From NCBI GenBank assembly GCA_030323885.1, contig CM059190.1:82328709-82392708 (forward strand): a DNA stretch of 64,000 nucleotides, in the 5' to 3' direction. This document shows, piece by piece, positions 1 to 9,984 of this stretch. A model generated the notes under the pieces. That model saw nothing but the letters and a program-made list of their open reading frames with translations. It ran no database searches and was not told the origin of the DNA. The translations under genes were made by a program, and so were the position numbers. This DNA is from Branchipolynoe longqiensis (lineage: Eukaryota > Annelida > Polychaeta > Phyllodocida > Polynoidae). Within the stretch, counting starts at the first letter, position 1. Each line of letters begins with the position of its first letter.

Positions 1-10
1 CGGCGCTTAC

Positions 11-362
11 GGGTCTCCGGCTCCTGCAGCTGCATGATATCAGAGGGTTGGAGCTCGTGCTCAAAGCTCATGGTTGCGGCCACCAGCTCGCCCATGCTGC
101 CGGTGCTGACGAGGTCCGTGAGATCGTTGCTGAACGCTACCGTCGAGGAGTCCACGCTGAGGGAGACCCCGTTCAGAAAGATCTTGGACGCGCTCCCTTG
201 GCTGCCCGTCACCACGGCGAACGTGAACCAGTTAGGCATCTGGGTCGACGTGCTGTGTGCGGCGGACACGTGACTGCCTGTGAAGTCGTAGTACTGGATG
301 GACACCTGGTACAAGCCGCCCGACCGTCTGACCGACATGCTGCACAACAGGCTGGTGGTCTG
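11..362 (-). CDS. E16: second half of laminin-G/concanavalin-like domain
   Basis: The exon is 352 nt. It starts in phase 0 after an acceptor ending TTGACAG and ends in phase 1 before GTAAGC at 10. The translation begins QTTSLLCSM and continues with GGLYQVSIQYYDF, then MPNWFTFAVVTG and SKIFLNGVSL. This matches the strand pattern of LamG_3-like jelly rolls: a strand holding a short ligand loop, a 'W-x-F-AVV-G' strand, then a 'xIFLNG' strand. Just upstream in the intron a 9-18-bp minisatellite begins within about 20 bp of the acceptor. The coding sequence is GC-rich, unlike the surrounding AT-rich introns. The next exon lies outside the window. Confidence 0.8.
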
Positions 363-379
363 CTGTCAACAGACAACAG

Positions 380-560
380 CAACAGGTGGGTCAGGCACGA
401 GGGTCGCGTGGGTCACGTGGGTCACGTTAGTCACGTGGGTCAAGAGGGTCACGTAGGTCACGTGGGTCACGAGGGTCACGTAGGTCACGTGGGTCACGAG
501 GGTCACGTAGGTCACGAGGGTCACGAGGGTCAGAAGGGTCACGGGGGTCACGGAGAGCGT
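380..560. repeat. GTCACG minisatellite
   Basis: Short tandem words of 9 bp (GTCACGTGG, GTCACGAGG, GTCACGTAG) repeat about 18 times and end in a GTGTGTG-rich stretch (to about 660). Open frames across it are low-complexity shadows. It starts only about 20 bp from the E16 acceptor. Confidence 0.85.
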
Positions 561-719
561 GTGTGAGTGTGGGCCTGCGTGTATGTGTGGGCGTGTGTGA
601 GTGACAGTGTAATATGTGGTGAGGGGATGAGTGAGTGCACAAGTGAGTGAATGAGTGAGGGAGAGTATGTTTGTTTGTTGTTCTTTTACGTCCTAGCAAC
701 ATCTAAGGTCATGTCAGGT

Positions 720-1052
720 TTGTTTGTTGTTGTATCACATCCTAGCAACATCTAAAGTTATATCAGGATGGGTACTTACTTGTGACAGTGCGCACTCATG
801 GTGACGTTATAGTGTGCCCAACAGGAAGACCAGGCCACCAGCACCATGACCCAATATCCCACTCAGTCACATTATCCTGACACTGAGCCAACCAGTCCTT
901 TGCCTATCCTAATAATGCCGAGCACCTGGCTAGGAATTGCCAAGTATCAATTTTTAAGTAATTGGTTTGACTCGACCAGGGTTCGAACCGACGACCCCAT
1001 GGTCTACCAACACGGGAGGCGGAAGCTCTAACTCATTCGGCCATCCCGTCTG
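720..1052 (-). mobile_element. tRNA-derived SINE (family 1)
   Basis: Read on the minus strand, a tRNA-like head comes first (box A-like TGGCCGAATGAGTTAGAGC, box B-like GGTTCGAACCC). An approximately 230-bp body follows with the landmarks GATACTTG, CACATTATCC and GCGACTTTATAGTG in complement. The 3' end is a tail of the type CCTAGCAACATCTAAGG in complement ending in AACAACAACAAAC. A partial second tail precedes it at about 671-719. Confidence 0.85.
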
Positions 1053-1315
1053 GTTGTGAGGGAGTGTATGAACGAGTGAATGAGTGGGTTAGTGAGTGAA
1101 CGAATGGATGGGTATATGAGTGAGTGAACGAATGAGTGAGTGAGTGAGTTAGTGACTGTGAATGGCTGAGTTAATAAGTGGGTGACTGGGTGAGTTAGTG
1201 AGTGAGTGAATGAACGAGTGAGTGTGACTGATTTAATAAGTGGGTGACTGGGTGAGCGAGTGAGTGAGTGAGCGAGTGGTAGGTGAGTGTGTGAATGAGT
1301 ATGGGTCGGTGAGTG
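1053..1315. repeat. TGAGTGAG minisatellite
   Basis: Degenerate 4-8-bp repeats of GAGTGAGT/GAATGAGT. A second block of the same words occurs at about 1725-1935, so the LINE-tailed repeat between them appears to have been inserted into a single array. Confidence 0.8.
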
Positions 1316-1722
1316 GTATGCAGGTATTGCAGGTATAGCAATACTCAGGGAGTTTGACGCCCCTGCCCGGCAGAGTTGTAAACCACTGCCTTGTGGTACA
1401 GGTTCTTGACAGAACCGAAGGCTAATGGAGCAAACCCTGAACAGAAAACCATGTCACTGTGGCAGTATTAAAGGCGGTTGATGTATGGAACTCCCAACAT
1501 CTCCCGACCAGCCACTGTATGGACAAATAGTTTTGCACCTGTTCTTGCTGGTGTGAAACCTCTATTTGCTCCCCGAGAGAGTGCCACTGGTAACTTGCAA
1601 AAGCCAGCAGCACTTCAACACTTTTGCAGGCACCTTTCATGAAATGTACAACCGCACAAGGAGAGCGGCAGTCAAGTAATGAAAGCAGTCTTTGTCGCAT
1701 CGCGACTGGCAGCATGATGAGG
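1316..1722 (+). repeat. Dispersed repeat with a LINE-derived 3' end, copy 1
   Basis: Begins GCAGGTATTGCAGG...CAGGGAGTTTGACGCC and ends GAGAGCGGCAGTCAAGTAATG followed by ATGATG. Copies with the same order lie at about 40480-40985 and 48662-49105. In the longest copy the end encodes the last residues of a LINE reverse transcriptase; here that part is mostly deleted. Confidence 0.75.
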
Positions 1723-2039
1723 TGAGTGGGCGAATAGGTGAGTGGGCGAGTAAATGAGTAGGTGAATGAATGGGCGAGTGGGGGTGTGGGTGAGTGAGTG
1801 ATGGAGTGCGTGAATGAGTGAGAGTGATGGAGTGAGTGAGTCAGTGAGTCAGTGAGTCAGTGAGTGAGAGAGAGTGATGTGGTAAGTGAGTGAGTGCGTC
1901 ACTCAGTCAGTCAGTCAATCGGTCAGCTGAGTGAATTGGCATGAGTGATACATTTGTCTGGTTTAATAATTGGGTACTCTATGGGTGATAGCAAACGGGT
2001 ATGGCACAGAAGATGTGTCTATATTCAAATATATGCACT

Positions 2040-2070
2040 ATATAGAACACACATAGAAATAGACGCATAC

Positions 2071-2102
<32 letters not shown>

Positions 2103-2826
2103 ATATATGTACCCATATGCAAATGTCCATGATTGTGTTGAAGTATTTCCCTTCTAGTGTAGGCTTAGACTATATACATATATTCACATATATGCACGAT
2201 GTAGAACACACATACATGCACACACATATGTATACATACCCCGATGTACATTTCAGTGATTGTGTTGATGTATTTCCCCTGTAGTGTAGGCTTAAACTAT
2301 ACATATATATATATTCACATGCATGCACTATATAGAACACACATACATGCACACACATACGTATACATTCCCCTATGTACATTTCCGTGATTGTGTTGAT
2401 GTATTTCCCCTGTAGTGTAGGCTTAAACTATACATATATATATTCACATGCATGCACTATATAGAACACACATACATGCACACACATACGTATACGTTCC
2501 CCTATGTACATTTCCGTGATTGTGTTGATGTATTTCCCCTGTAGTGTAGGCTTAAATTATACATATATATAAATATATATATAATCACATGCATACACTA
2601 TATAGAACTCACATACATGCACACACATATTTATACGTACCCATATGTACATGTCCATGATTGTGTTGAAGTATTTCCCCTCTACTGTAGGCTTAGGCTA
2701 TACATATATATATATTCACATATATGCACTATATAGAACACACATATACACAGGCACATACATATACATACCCCTATATACATTTCCATGATTGTGTTGC
2801 CGTATTTCCCCTCAAGTGTAGGCTTA

Positions 2827-2861
<35 letters not shown>

Positions 2862-3037
2862 CATATATGCACTATATAGAACACACATATACGCAGACAT
2901 ATACATATCCCTATGTACATTTCCATGATTGTGTTGACGTATTTCCCCTCTAGTGTAGGCTTAAATTATACATATATATATTCACATGCATGCAGTATAT
3001 ATAACACACATACATGCACACACATACGTATACTTAC
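2040..3037. repeat. AT-rich array whose unit carries the E15 end and splice donor
   Basis: About seven tandem units of roughly 125-150 bp share the landmarks TGTACATTTCC, GATTGTGTTG, CCCCT(C/G)TAGTGTAGGC and TATATAGAACACACAT. On the minus strand the unit aligns with the last ~70 nt of E15 plus the start of its intron. The units have diverged, and AT dinucleotide runs lie inside them. Confidence 0.8.
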
Positions 3038-3318
3038 CCCTATGTACATTTCCATGATTGTGTTGATAAAAATCCCCTCTAGCTTAGGCTGAAACTGAAA
3101 CACCAATGTGCCCTTATCGCCGGCCGTTAACAGAATGTCACGTGACGTCAGTTCGACCCGGATGTACTTGAGGTCGGCGTTGCCGGCGTCCTTGGCCTTG
3201 AACACATTCAACACAGCAGCTTGTCTTCCAGTCACTGAGTCTCTGATGGCCGACTTCGACTGACTGTAGGTGACCATGTACAAAGCCGCCCCAGCCACTT
3301 GCCGGGACGTTGAAGTCG
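3038..3318 (-). CDS. E15: first half of laminin-G-like domain
   Basis: The exon is 281 nt. The acceptor ends GTGTGCAG at 3319, and the donor GTAAGT starts at 3037. It enters in phase 1 and leaves in phase 0. The translation contains AALYMVTYSQSKSAIRDSVT, GRQAAVLNVF, LKYIRVELTSRDIL and GTLVFQFQPK. The 'DSVTGRxA' start and 'GTLVFQFQP' strand resemble the opening of LamG_3/concanavalin-like folds, completed by E16. The last ~70 nt are the parent of the tandem units in the downstream intron, so the exact donor deserves RNA confirmation. Confidence 0.75.
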
Positions 3319-3389
3319 CTGCACACGAGACAAAACTTCCGATTAATCGTGTTTTTTAAAACAAATATTTTGTTACTTTTTAAAATTGG

Positions 3390-4045
3390 TTAGAGTTTTA
3401 CGTCTTAGCAACATCTATGGCCATATCAGGATGGGTACCGACTTGTGACAGTGCGCACTCATGGCGACTTTATAGTGATGTCCCACTGTGAGTCCAGGCC
3501 ACCAGCAACATGACCTGATATCCCACTTAGTTACATTATCCTGACACTGAGCCAATCAGTCGTATCGCTATCATAATAATGCTGGGCGCCTGGGTAGACA
3601 GGTGACAAGTATCAATTTTCAAGTCATTGGTTTGACTCGACCAGGGTTCGAACCCTCGAATTCGAATCCCACAATCTACCAATACGGGATACGTTTGTTT
3701 GTTGTTGTTTTACGTCCTAGCAACATCTAAGGTCATATCAGGACGGGTACCGACTTGTGACAGTGCACACTCATGGCGACTTTATAGTGCTGTCCCACTG
3801 GGAAACCAGGCCGCCGGCACCATGACCTGGTATCCCACTCAGTCACATTATCCTGACACTGAGCACACCAGTCCTTGCCCTATCCTAATAATGCCGAGCG
3901 CCTGGCTAGGAAGCAACAAGTATCAATTTTAAAGTCATTGGTTTGACTCGACCGGGACTCGAACCCACGACCCCACGATCTACCAGCACGGGAGACTACG
4001 GGATACGGACGCTCCACTGATTCGCCCACCCTGTCTGGTCTACTT
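3390..4045 (-). mobile_element. Two head-to-tail family-1 SINEs
   Basis: A copy at about 3391-3690 is followed directly by a second at about 3692-4045, in the same orientation. Each has the tail words (CCTAGCAACATC, GACTTGTGACAGTG), the body, and a tRNA-like head with GGTTCGAACCC or GGACTCGAACCC. The first has a shortened head, so the second may have landed on its 5' end. Confidence 0.8.
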
Positions 4046-4157
4046 TTTTTAAAGCAATCATTGTCTTGATATGCCCTTTGCTGTTGGAACTAAAGTTGTT
4101 CTCTTCCGTCAGAGCTAGCAGACTATCAGATAGTGCGGGAGGGGGGGGTTGTGGATG

Positions 4158-4651
4158 CCGGTGTTGCAGTTTCAGCGGCACACCAGTTTGCGAGGGACAC
4201 ATCCATTCAAATGCATTGTCAATGGCCGTGAGCAAATCTTCATACAGAAGAAGTGAAATGTCTCGACAGCCACACCACCTAGAAACAAATCCCTTGGTAC
4301 ACATATAGAAAACATGTGTACCAAAAAGATTATATTAAATTGCTATGGGTAGGGTTCTGGATTTCTATTAATTTTGAATAAAACTAATGCTTTGCACTGC
4401 GCGTACCGTCAAACTCAAGGCATTGTCAATGGTCGTGAGCAATGTTCATACAGAAAATATAGCAAAAGTGAAATATCTCTAAAATCACACCACCTAGAAA
4501 CAAATCGCTTAGTACACATATAGAAAACATCTTTACCAAAAAACATTATATTAAATGTATAAGGTTAGTGACGATGCTGTTCGATTTTGACGCATGTGCA
4601 GAAGTGATCTGTCCCTCGCAAACTGGTGTGCCGCTGAAACTGCAACACCGG
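4158..4651. mobile_element. 494-bp DNA element with long TIRs, copy 1
   Basis: The terminal inverted repeats are about 42 bp, starting CCGGTGTTGCAGTTTCAGC and mirrored at the right end. The interior contains two related ~200-bp segments (landmarks CATTGTCAATGG, CACCTAGAAACAAATC). The flanks suggest a short GGATG/GATG duplication. A second copy of exactly the same length lies at 33279-33772. No transposase is present. Confidence 0.75.
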
Positions 4652-4883
4652 GATGTGTATGTATGCACGCAGGGGCATATCTCATTCTATGTAAAAAAAA
4701 AAATTTTAAACTTTTCTTTAAACTTTAAAAAAAACTATCAATTGATAACTTTCTTTAAGAATGTTTCTTGTATAAGTATGACAATTATAGTGACATAAGC
4801 TCTCCTAACATAGGAACAAATTGGGAAAAGGCTATCCATGGAGTCACTATTGTATAAATTTGACATCACTTTCCCTGTGGCTA

Positions 4884-5205
4884 TATGTATCTTGGCCGAA
4901 TCGGTAGAGCGTAGGTTCCCCTGCGGAAAGTCGGGAGTTCGAATCCCAGCTGAGTCAAACCAATGATTTATAAAATTGATACTTGCCTGGCGCTTGGCAT
5001 TAATATGATACGACAAGTATTGGTTAGCACAGTATCAGGATATTGTGACTGTGGGAGATATTGGGTGATGGATCCGGAAACTTGGTCTTGCATTGGGGCA
5101 GTACTATAAAGTCACCATGAATGCCAACTGCCACAAGTCAGTATCGGTCCTGATATGACCTTAGATGTTGATAGGACCGAAAACAACAACAAACAAACGA
5201 ACGAG
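4884..5205 (+). mobile_element. tRNA-derived SINE (family 1), plus strand
   Basis: The tRNA-like head (TGGCCGAATCGGTAGAGCG, GAGTTCGAATCCC) is followed by the body and a tail ending ACAACAACAAACAAACG. It is diverged from the other copies. Confidence 0.8.
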
Positions 5206-5364
5206 CAATCTGTATAACGGAAGCGTATACATAATAGCTATAACCAGATTCATGCGTTCCATCCACTTGGACAGAGCTTCTAATTCTGATTCAATTGAAC
5301 AACTTTACATTTTCACTCACTACCATGACCGAGTAGGACTGTTTATAATCTAGATATGTTGACC

Positions 5365-5719
5365 TTAAAGTTGCATAGTCCGATGGTTTTGAATTTCTGT
5401 ATTGTTTCTGAGATAAATATATTACATCAATAACTAGTATCTACTTTATGCTAGTTCAAAGTTACTTTTATTTTAAATGGTAAACTTTTGAGATATTTTG
5501 AGTGCAAACATGGAAAATTAGTTTTAGCAAGCTTGCCAACACTCTGACACCATTGACTTCTGCAGTAACAGGTTGTGTTAAATTGACTCAGTATTGCCTT
5601 CTACGCAGAAACAAATGCTTAATAAGTGCATCAGTATCTAAGTTAGATATGTAAAATCAAATCTAGATAATTGGCTTGGTTTTGAAAATTTTATATTTCA
5701 TCGGACTATGCAGCTTTAA
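5365..5719. mobile_element. TTAA-flanked MITE, copy 1
   Basis: TIRs AGTTGCATAGTCCGATGG / CATCGGACTATGCAGCT are flanked by TTAA on both sides (5365-5368 and 5716-5719). TTAA duplications are typical of piggyBac- or Kolobok-type elements. Copies: 9604-9959, about 40107-40362 and about 49925-50655. Confidence 0.8.
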
Positions 5720-5740
5720 CTGGTCTCCGAAAGTTAGTTA

Positions 5741-6420
5741 TACCCCTGTCACACTATGACATAATGAGCAAACGTAAGCCTGACATGATCATGTTTCGTC
5801 ATTACGTTGACATACGTTGCGTTACGTCATGATGACGTCAGAATGACGTTAGACTGATGTCGAGCTACGTCACGTTACGTTGTGTTACGTCGGCGCGCGT
5901 CAAAGTTTTGAACCTGTTCAAAACTTTTGACTTAACTGGAACGTAAGGGTTTACGTTCACCGTACGGTCTGTACAAGTTCGGCGAACATCAATGACGTTA
6001 AACGGACGTTAGTCAAACGCTGCTCACTACGTTCAACTACGTTCCACTACGTTGACCCACATTAAACCCAGTGGAAATGTCCACACGGCTTAATGGGAAC
6101 GTCAGGAGAACATCAGGAGAACGTCAGGAGAACGTACGTTCAACATACATTCAACGTTTCGCCACCATGTCATGACGTATGTAACGTCACATAATGTTCT
6201 TCTGGCGATGGAATAATGTTCATAACGTTCCATGAGCGTAATGATGTTGTCCTCTCTCGTTCAATGACAGTATCACTATGCTTTACCGACCTTATGCTCT
6301 CGTCCACTATGCTGCATCCACGTTCAACTTCTGCCCAAATGTGCATACTACCCCGAGAAGTTCAACGTTTTTCACGTTCTCCCTACGCTGACGTCGTCAC
6401 GTCGTAGTGTGACAGCCCCA
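5741..6420. mobile_element. Foldback element, ACGT-word family, copy 1
   Basis: Termini TACCCCTGTCACACTATGAC and ...GTAGTGTGACAGCCCCA are flanked by perfect TTA duplications (5738-5740, 6421-6423). Most of the interior is iterated ACGT/ACGTC/AACGT words on both strands and folds back on itself. TSD and GC-rich TIR tips fit PIF/Harbinger-derived MITEs (inference). Confidence 0.8.
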
Positions 6421-6488
6421 TTATGTCCTGATATAGACTAGGGATTGGGTGTGTGAGCGAGAGGGTGGGAGGCGGGGGGGGGGGAGGC

Positions 6489-7648
6489 TTACCTACAACC
6501 TAGCTCTCACTAGTATGGTCACTCAACACTGGAACCTGCGAAACAGTGGCCAGGGGTAGGAATTTGTAGCGTGCTTCTATTCGAAAAGGCACAGTTTGAA
6601 ACTGATAGCATAGATGAAGCTAAACAAAAGTATCAGCAGAGGAAAGATTGTCTCCTTCACCCAACAGACTCTCCGACTGCAGCTGCACGCACATGTCCAA
6701 CGTGCCACCGCACGCACTGCTTACCTACAATCTAGCTCTCACTAGTATGGTCACTCAACACTGGAACCTGCGAAACAGTGGCCAGGGGTAGGAATTTGTA
6801 GTGTGCTTCTATTCGAAAAGGCACAGTTTGAAACTGATAGCATAGATGAAGCTAAACAAAAGTATCAGCAGAGGAAAGATTGTCTCCTTCACCCAACAGA
6901 CTCTCCGACTGCAGCTGCACGCACATGTCCAACGTGCCACCGCACGCACTGCTTACCTACAATCTAGCTCTCACTAGTATGGTCACTCAACACTGGAACC
7001 TGCGAAACACTGGCCAGGGGTAGGAATTTGTAGCGTGCTTCTATTCGAAAAGGCACAGTTTGAAACTGATAGCATAGATGAAGCTAAACAAAGGTATCAG
7101 CAGAGGAAAGATTGTCTCCTTCACCCAACAGACTCTCCGACTGCAGCTGCACGCACATGTCCAACGTGCCACCGCACGCACCGCTTACCTACAATCTAGC
7201 TCTCACTAGTATGGTCACTCAACACTGGAACCTGCGAAACAGTGGCCAGGGGTAGGAATTTGTAGTGTGCTTCTATTCGAAAAGGCACAGTTTGAAACTG
7301 ATAGCATAGATGAAGCTAAACAGAAGTATCAGCAGAGGAAAGATTGTCTCCTTCACCCACCAGACTCTCCGACTGCAGCTACACGCACATGTCCAACATG
7401 CCACCGCACGCACTGCTTACCTACAATCTAGCTCTCACTAGTATGGTCACTCAACACTGGAACCTGCGAAACAGTGGCCAGGGGCAGGAATTTGTAGCAC
7501 GCTTCTATTCGAAAAGGCACAGTTTGAAACTGATAGCATAGATGAAGCTAAACAAAAGTATCAGCAGAGGAAAGATCGTCTCCTTCACCCACCAGACTCT
7601 CCGACTGCAGCTACACGCACATGTCCAACGTGCCACCGCACATTCCGA
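6489..7648 (+). repeat. 232-bp tandem repeat, five copies, with LINE coding sequence
   Basis: The landmark TTACCTACAATCTAGCTC starts at 6489, 6721, 6953, 7185 and 7417, giving an exact 232-bp period. Copies differ at only a few positions. The unit includes a LINE C-terminal coding piece (SIDEAKQKYQQRKD, RTCPTCHR). Confidence 0.9.
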
Positions 7649-7690
7649 ACACAAATTGGACTCATTGGTCATGATGGCTATGATGAATTA
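7540..7690 (+). pseudogene. C-terminus of a LINE endonuclease/reverse transcriptase
   Basis: After the last tandem copy the frame continues to a stop: TRTCPTCHRTF, then RTQIGLIGHDGYDELVMVA. A terminal C-x2-C followed by 'F-R-x-x-IGLI-x-H' is common at the end of invertebrate and fish LINE ORF2 proteins. Only the last few dozen residues remain. Confidence 0.65.
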
Positions 7691-8767
7691 GTCATGGTAG
7701 CATAACATGGGTAATTTGCGACGGGGCGGAAGGGGTATGGCCCTCAGCCAACTCCTATGACACTGACCCGCCACCTTACGATTTGAAACTGAACCACACT
7801 GCTTGCTGCCCCCTAACGTCAAACATGGACAATAGCATGCCTTATGGTGTACGACCACGGCAAATTCAATACTGAAGCCGCCACCTAGCGGGTTCCTGCT
7901 CCAGTCTCTGACGTCACAGCAAGCGCCAGAACCGCTCACTCGCCGACCGGATAGGAACCCGCGAAGACCACCCTGATCACCAATTTGCCGCCCCCCCCCC
8001 TCCCACACCCCTAAACTAACAAACAGGGTACTCCAGTGGTAGGGTTGAAAGTGACGAGTTTGATTAACTGATTCGATGACCTATTGTGATTTACTGTTGT
8101 TCCATGACCTTTTGTTATTCTGATTGAATAAATGCAAATTATACCATTTCTGTCTCACGTGAATTGTGGATTATAAGAAGAATCTTTCATTAAAATTCAT
8201 TGAGGGATGTTGAAATTAAATTGAAATCACATTAATGCGCTGCATACACAAACCGATACAAAGAAAGTGACATGTGAGTTAGATAAAAGATTCACCTGTA
8301 CTTGCAGTACAGGGGTGAATACCAACCCTATATAAAAGCTGGCCAAAAAGGAAAGAAGAGCCTAAATTCACAATGTAGGAAGCAAAATATATTCTTCACA
8401 CACATTTTAAGCCGATTAGTCGATTAAATTCAGAGATGTATGAAGTTTAAAGTCTGGATCGAAATCAACATGTCGGCCATTTTGGTAGAGTTAAATCCAG
8501 GTCATTTTCATTGGCTGTGGTAGTCAGGTGGTACATTTTCATTGGCTGAGGTAGTCAGGTGGTACACACAGTTCATTTAAACATGGGCTCTATCACTGCA
8601 AACTGATTTTTGTGTAAACATGCCTTGATGTTATGTCATTTGAACATTCTGGAGTGTATATGTTGAGGACATAAGGTAGGAAAGGTAGGAGAGCCAATCT
8701 AAGGCCATCAACTGTGAGACATCATTTTCGCCAGCTTTTACATAGCCTTGTGATTCACCTCTGTAAC

Positions 8768-8848
8768 ACAGCGATATAGCGATATAGCGATATAGCGATA
8801 TAGCGAATGGTAGACAGGAAGTGTGAACACTTATTTGTCTCTCATTTT
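8768..8848. repeat. AGCGATAT repeat with dispersed 55-bp tail
   Basis: Four to five AGCGATAT units lead into GGTAGACAGGAAGTGTGAAC...TTTGTCTCTCATTTTT. The same combination recurs at 51671-51727. Confidence 0.7.
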
Positions 8849-9170
8849 TTTTGGGGGTACATTTGTTGTCCCAAGCATGGGAAATCCCAGTCACAGACGA
8901 CTGGTCTTCCCCTCTCCACTGCTGGTCGATAGAAAGCCCGAGCCTACACTTTTACCGACCCAAGGGATTTTTAACCTCCTACACCACATAGACATGGTAT
9001 GAGAGCAACCGGCCTTTGATGACGCTGTAAGTTATACACAGCGGTGGAAATCCAAATTGGCAGAGCTGGGGGCACGGGGAATCGAACCGCCGACCCTCAG
9101 ACTAGGAGTCTGACCTAGAAAAAAGTCAGACAATCTAACCACACCGCCACAGAGAATGCTACACAGTCAC
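8848..9170 (-). mobile_element. tRNA-derived SINE (family 2)
   Basis: On the minus strand the head GTGGCGGTGTGGTTAGATTG with box B-like GGTTCGATTCCC is followed by a body unlike family 1. The tail (GGTACATTTGTTG, GGACGATTGGTCT-like words in complement) is shared with the elements at 11563 and 14161. It lies inside the 9-bp-TSD element. Confidence 0.7.
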
Positions 9171-9206
9171 AGGTGAATCTTTTATATACATATGAGTAAG
9201 ACATAC

Positions 9207-9441
9207 CATCTGCTGCTGAGACCAATTCGATGGCGGGCAGGCCCCTGTCGGTTGACAAGACCCCCACGACGGTGTCTCCTCGCCGTAAGGCCGCCATGTT
9301 GCCATGAGCCGTGTAGATGGTGCTGGCCTCGTTCTGGTTCACGGGCACGCCGATCTTCACCATTTGCCCCACGCCGCCGCCAACCGACGCTAGGCCGATG
9401 ACGTCACCACGGTGCACGTGAACCCTCCCGGAGGACGAAAT
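9207..9441 (-). CDS. E14: second half of beta module 2
   Basis: The exon is 235 nt, phase 0 in and phase 1 out. The acceptor ends CCATCGCAG at 9442, and the donor GTATGT starts at 9206. The translation ISSSGRVHVHRGDVIGLAS is followed by a Gly-rich GGGVGQMVKIGVPV and ALRRGDTVVGVLSTD. The 'VxxGDxIGL' strand pairs with 'VRAGDMLAL' in E10, so E13-E14 and E9-E10 look like two copies of one beta-sandwich module. The donor is 8 bp from the target duplication of a DNA element. I do not recognise a named domain with certainty. Confidence 0.8.
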
Positions 9442-9603
9442 CTGCGATGGTAATGCAGACATCGAATGATGGACACAGCGGGGGCGGGTGGAAGGATGAA
9501 ATGGTATCTGACAAGAAATTCTTTTTTTTTATAAATTTTATAAAAGCGGAAATCTACTATATGACTGACTGTATTATAACCCATACCATTTGTGTTTGTT
9601 TCT

Positions 9604-9959
9604 TTAAAGTTGCCTAGTCCGATGGTTTTGATTTTCTGTCATTTTTTTTAGATAAATATATTAGATTGATCATTATAATCTATCTTACTTTAGCTTGAAG
9701 TAACTCTGCTTGAAAATGACTAATTTAGGAGATATTTGAAGTGAAAACATGCTAAGTTAATTTTGGCAAGCTTGCCAAAACTCTGACCACATAGGCTTCA
9801 GTAGTAACAGGTTCTGCTAAATGGCCTCAGTGGTCCCCTCTATGTAGCATCAAATGGTTAATAGCTGCACCAGTACCTAAGTTGCATATGTAGGTTCAAA
9901 TTGACATGATGGCTTAGCTTTTGAAAATTTGATGCTTTCATCGGACTATGCATCTTTAA
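9604..9959. mobile_element. TTAA-flanked MITE, copy 2
   Basis: Same TIRs as copy 1 (AGTTGCCTAGTCCGATGG / CATCGGACTATGCATCT), with TTAA on both sides. Confidence 0.8.
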
Positions 9960-9984
9960 TGACCCCCCAGCACAAAAAGTAAAC

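Larger units (their letters stand above)
363..3037. other. Intron E15-E16: minisatellites, a SINE, a LINE-tailed repeat
   Basis: No exon is seen here. The intron holds a GTCACGTGG/GTCACGAGG array (about 400-550), a SINE (about 720-1052), TGAGTGAG-type minisatellites (about 1053-1315 and 1725-1935), one copy of a dispersed LINE-tailed repeat (about 1316-1722) and an AT-rich array (about 2040-3037) whose unit contains the end of E15. Confidence 0.7.
8280..9188. mobile_element. DNA element with 9-bp target duplication, copy 1 (SINE inside)
   Basis: The left end is TAGATAAAAGATTCACC and the right end is GGTGAATCTTTTATATA. Flanks CATGTGAGT (8271-8279) and CATATGAGT (9189-9197) are a 9-bp duplication with one mismatch, a length seen with Mutator-like elements. 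A related element lies at 13422-13812. Its right end is close to the donor of E14. Confidence 0.7.

Noticed and set aside
48..702. Long plus and minus frames over the GTCACG array as a protein gene
   Set aside because: They are low-complexity GHVGHV / DPRDP repeats from a minisatellite, and E16 on the minus strand explains the conserved part.
6489..7648. Repeat/spacer array
   Set aside because: The entire 232-bp unit is conserved; there are no variable spacers.
9050..9150. A functional tRNA gene on the minus strand
   Set aside because: The tRNA-like head continues into a SINE body and tail, and the anticodon region is expanded.
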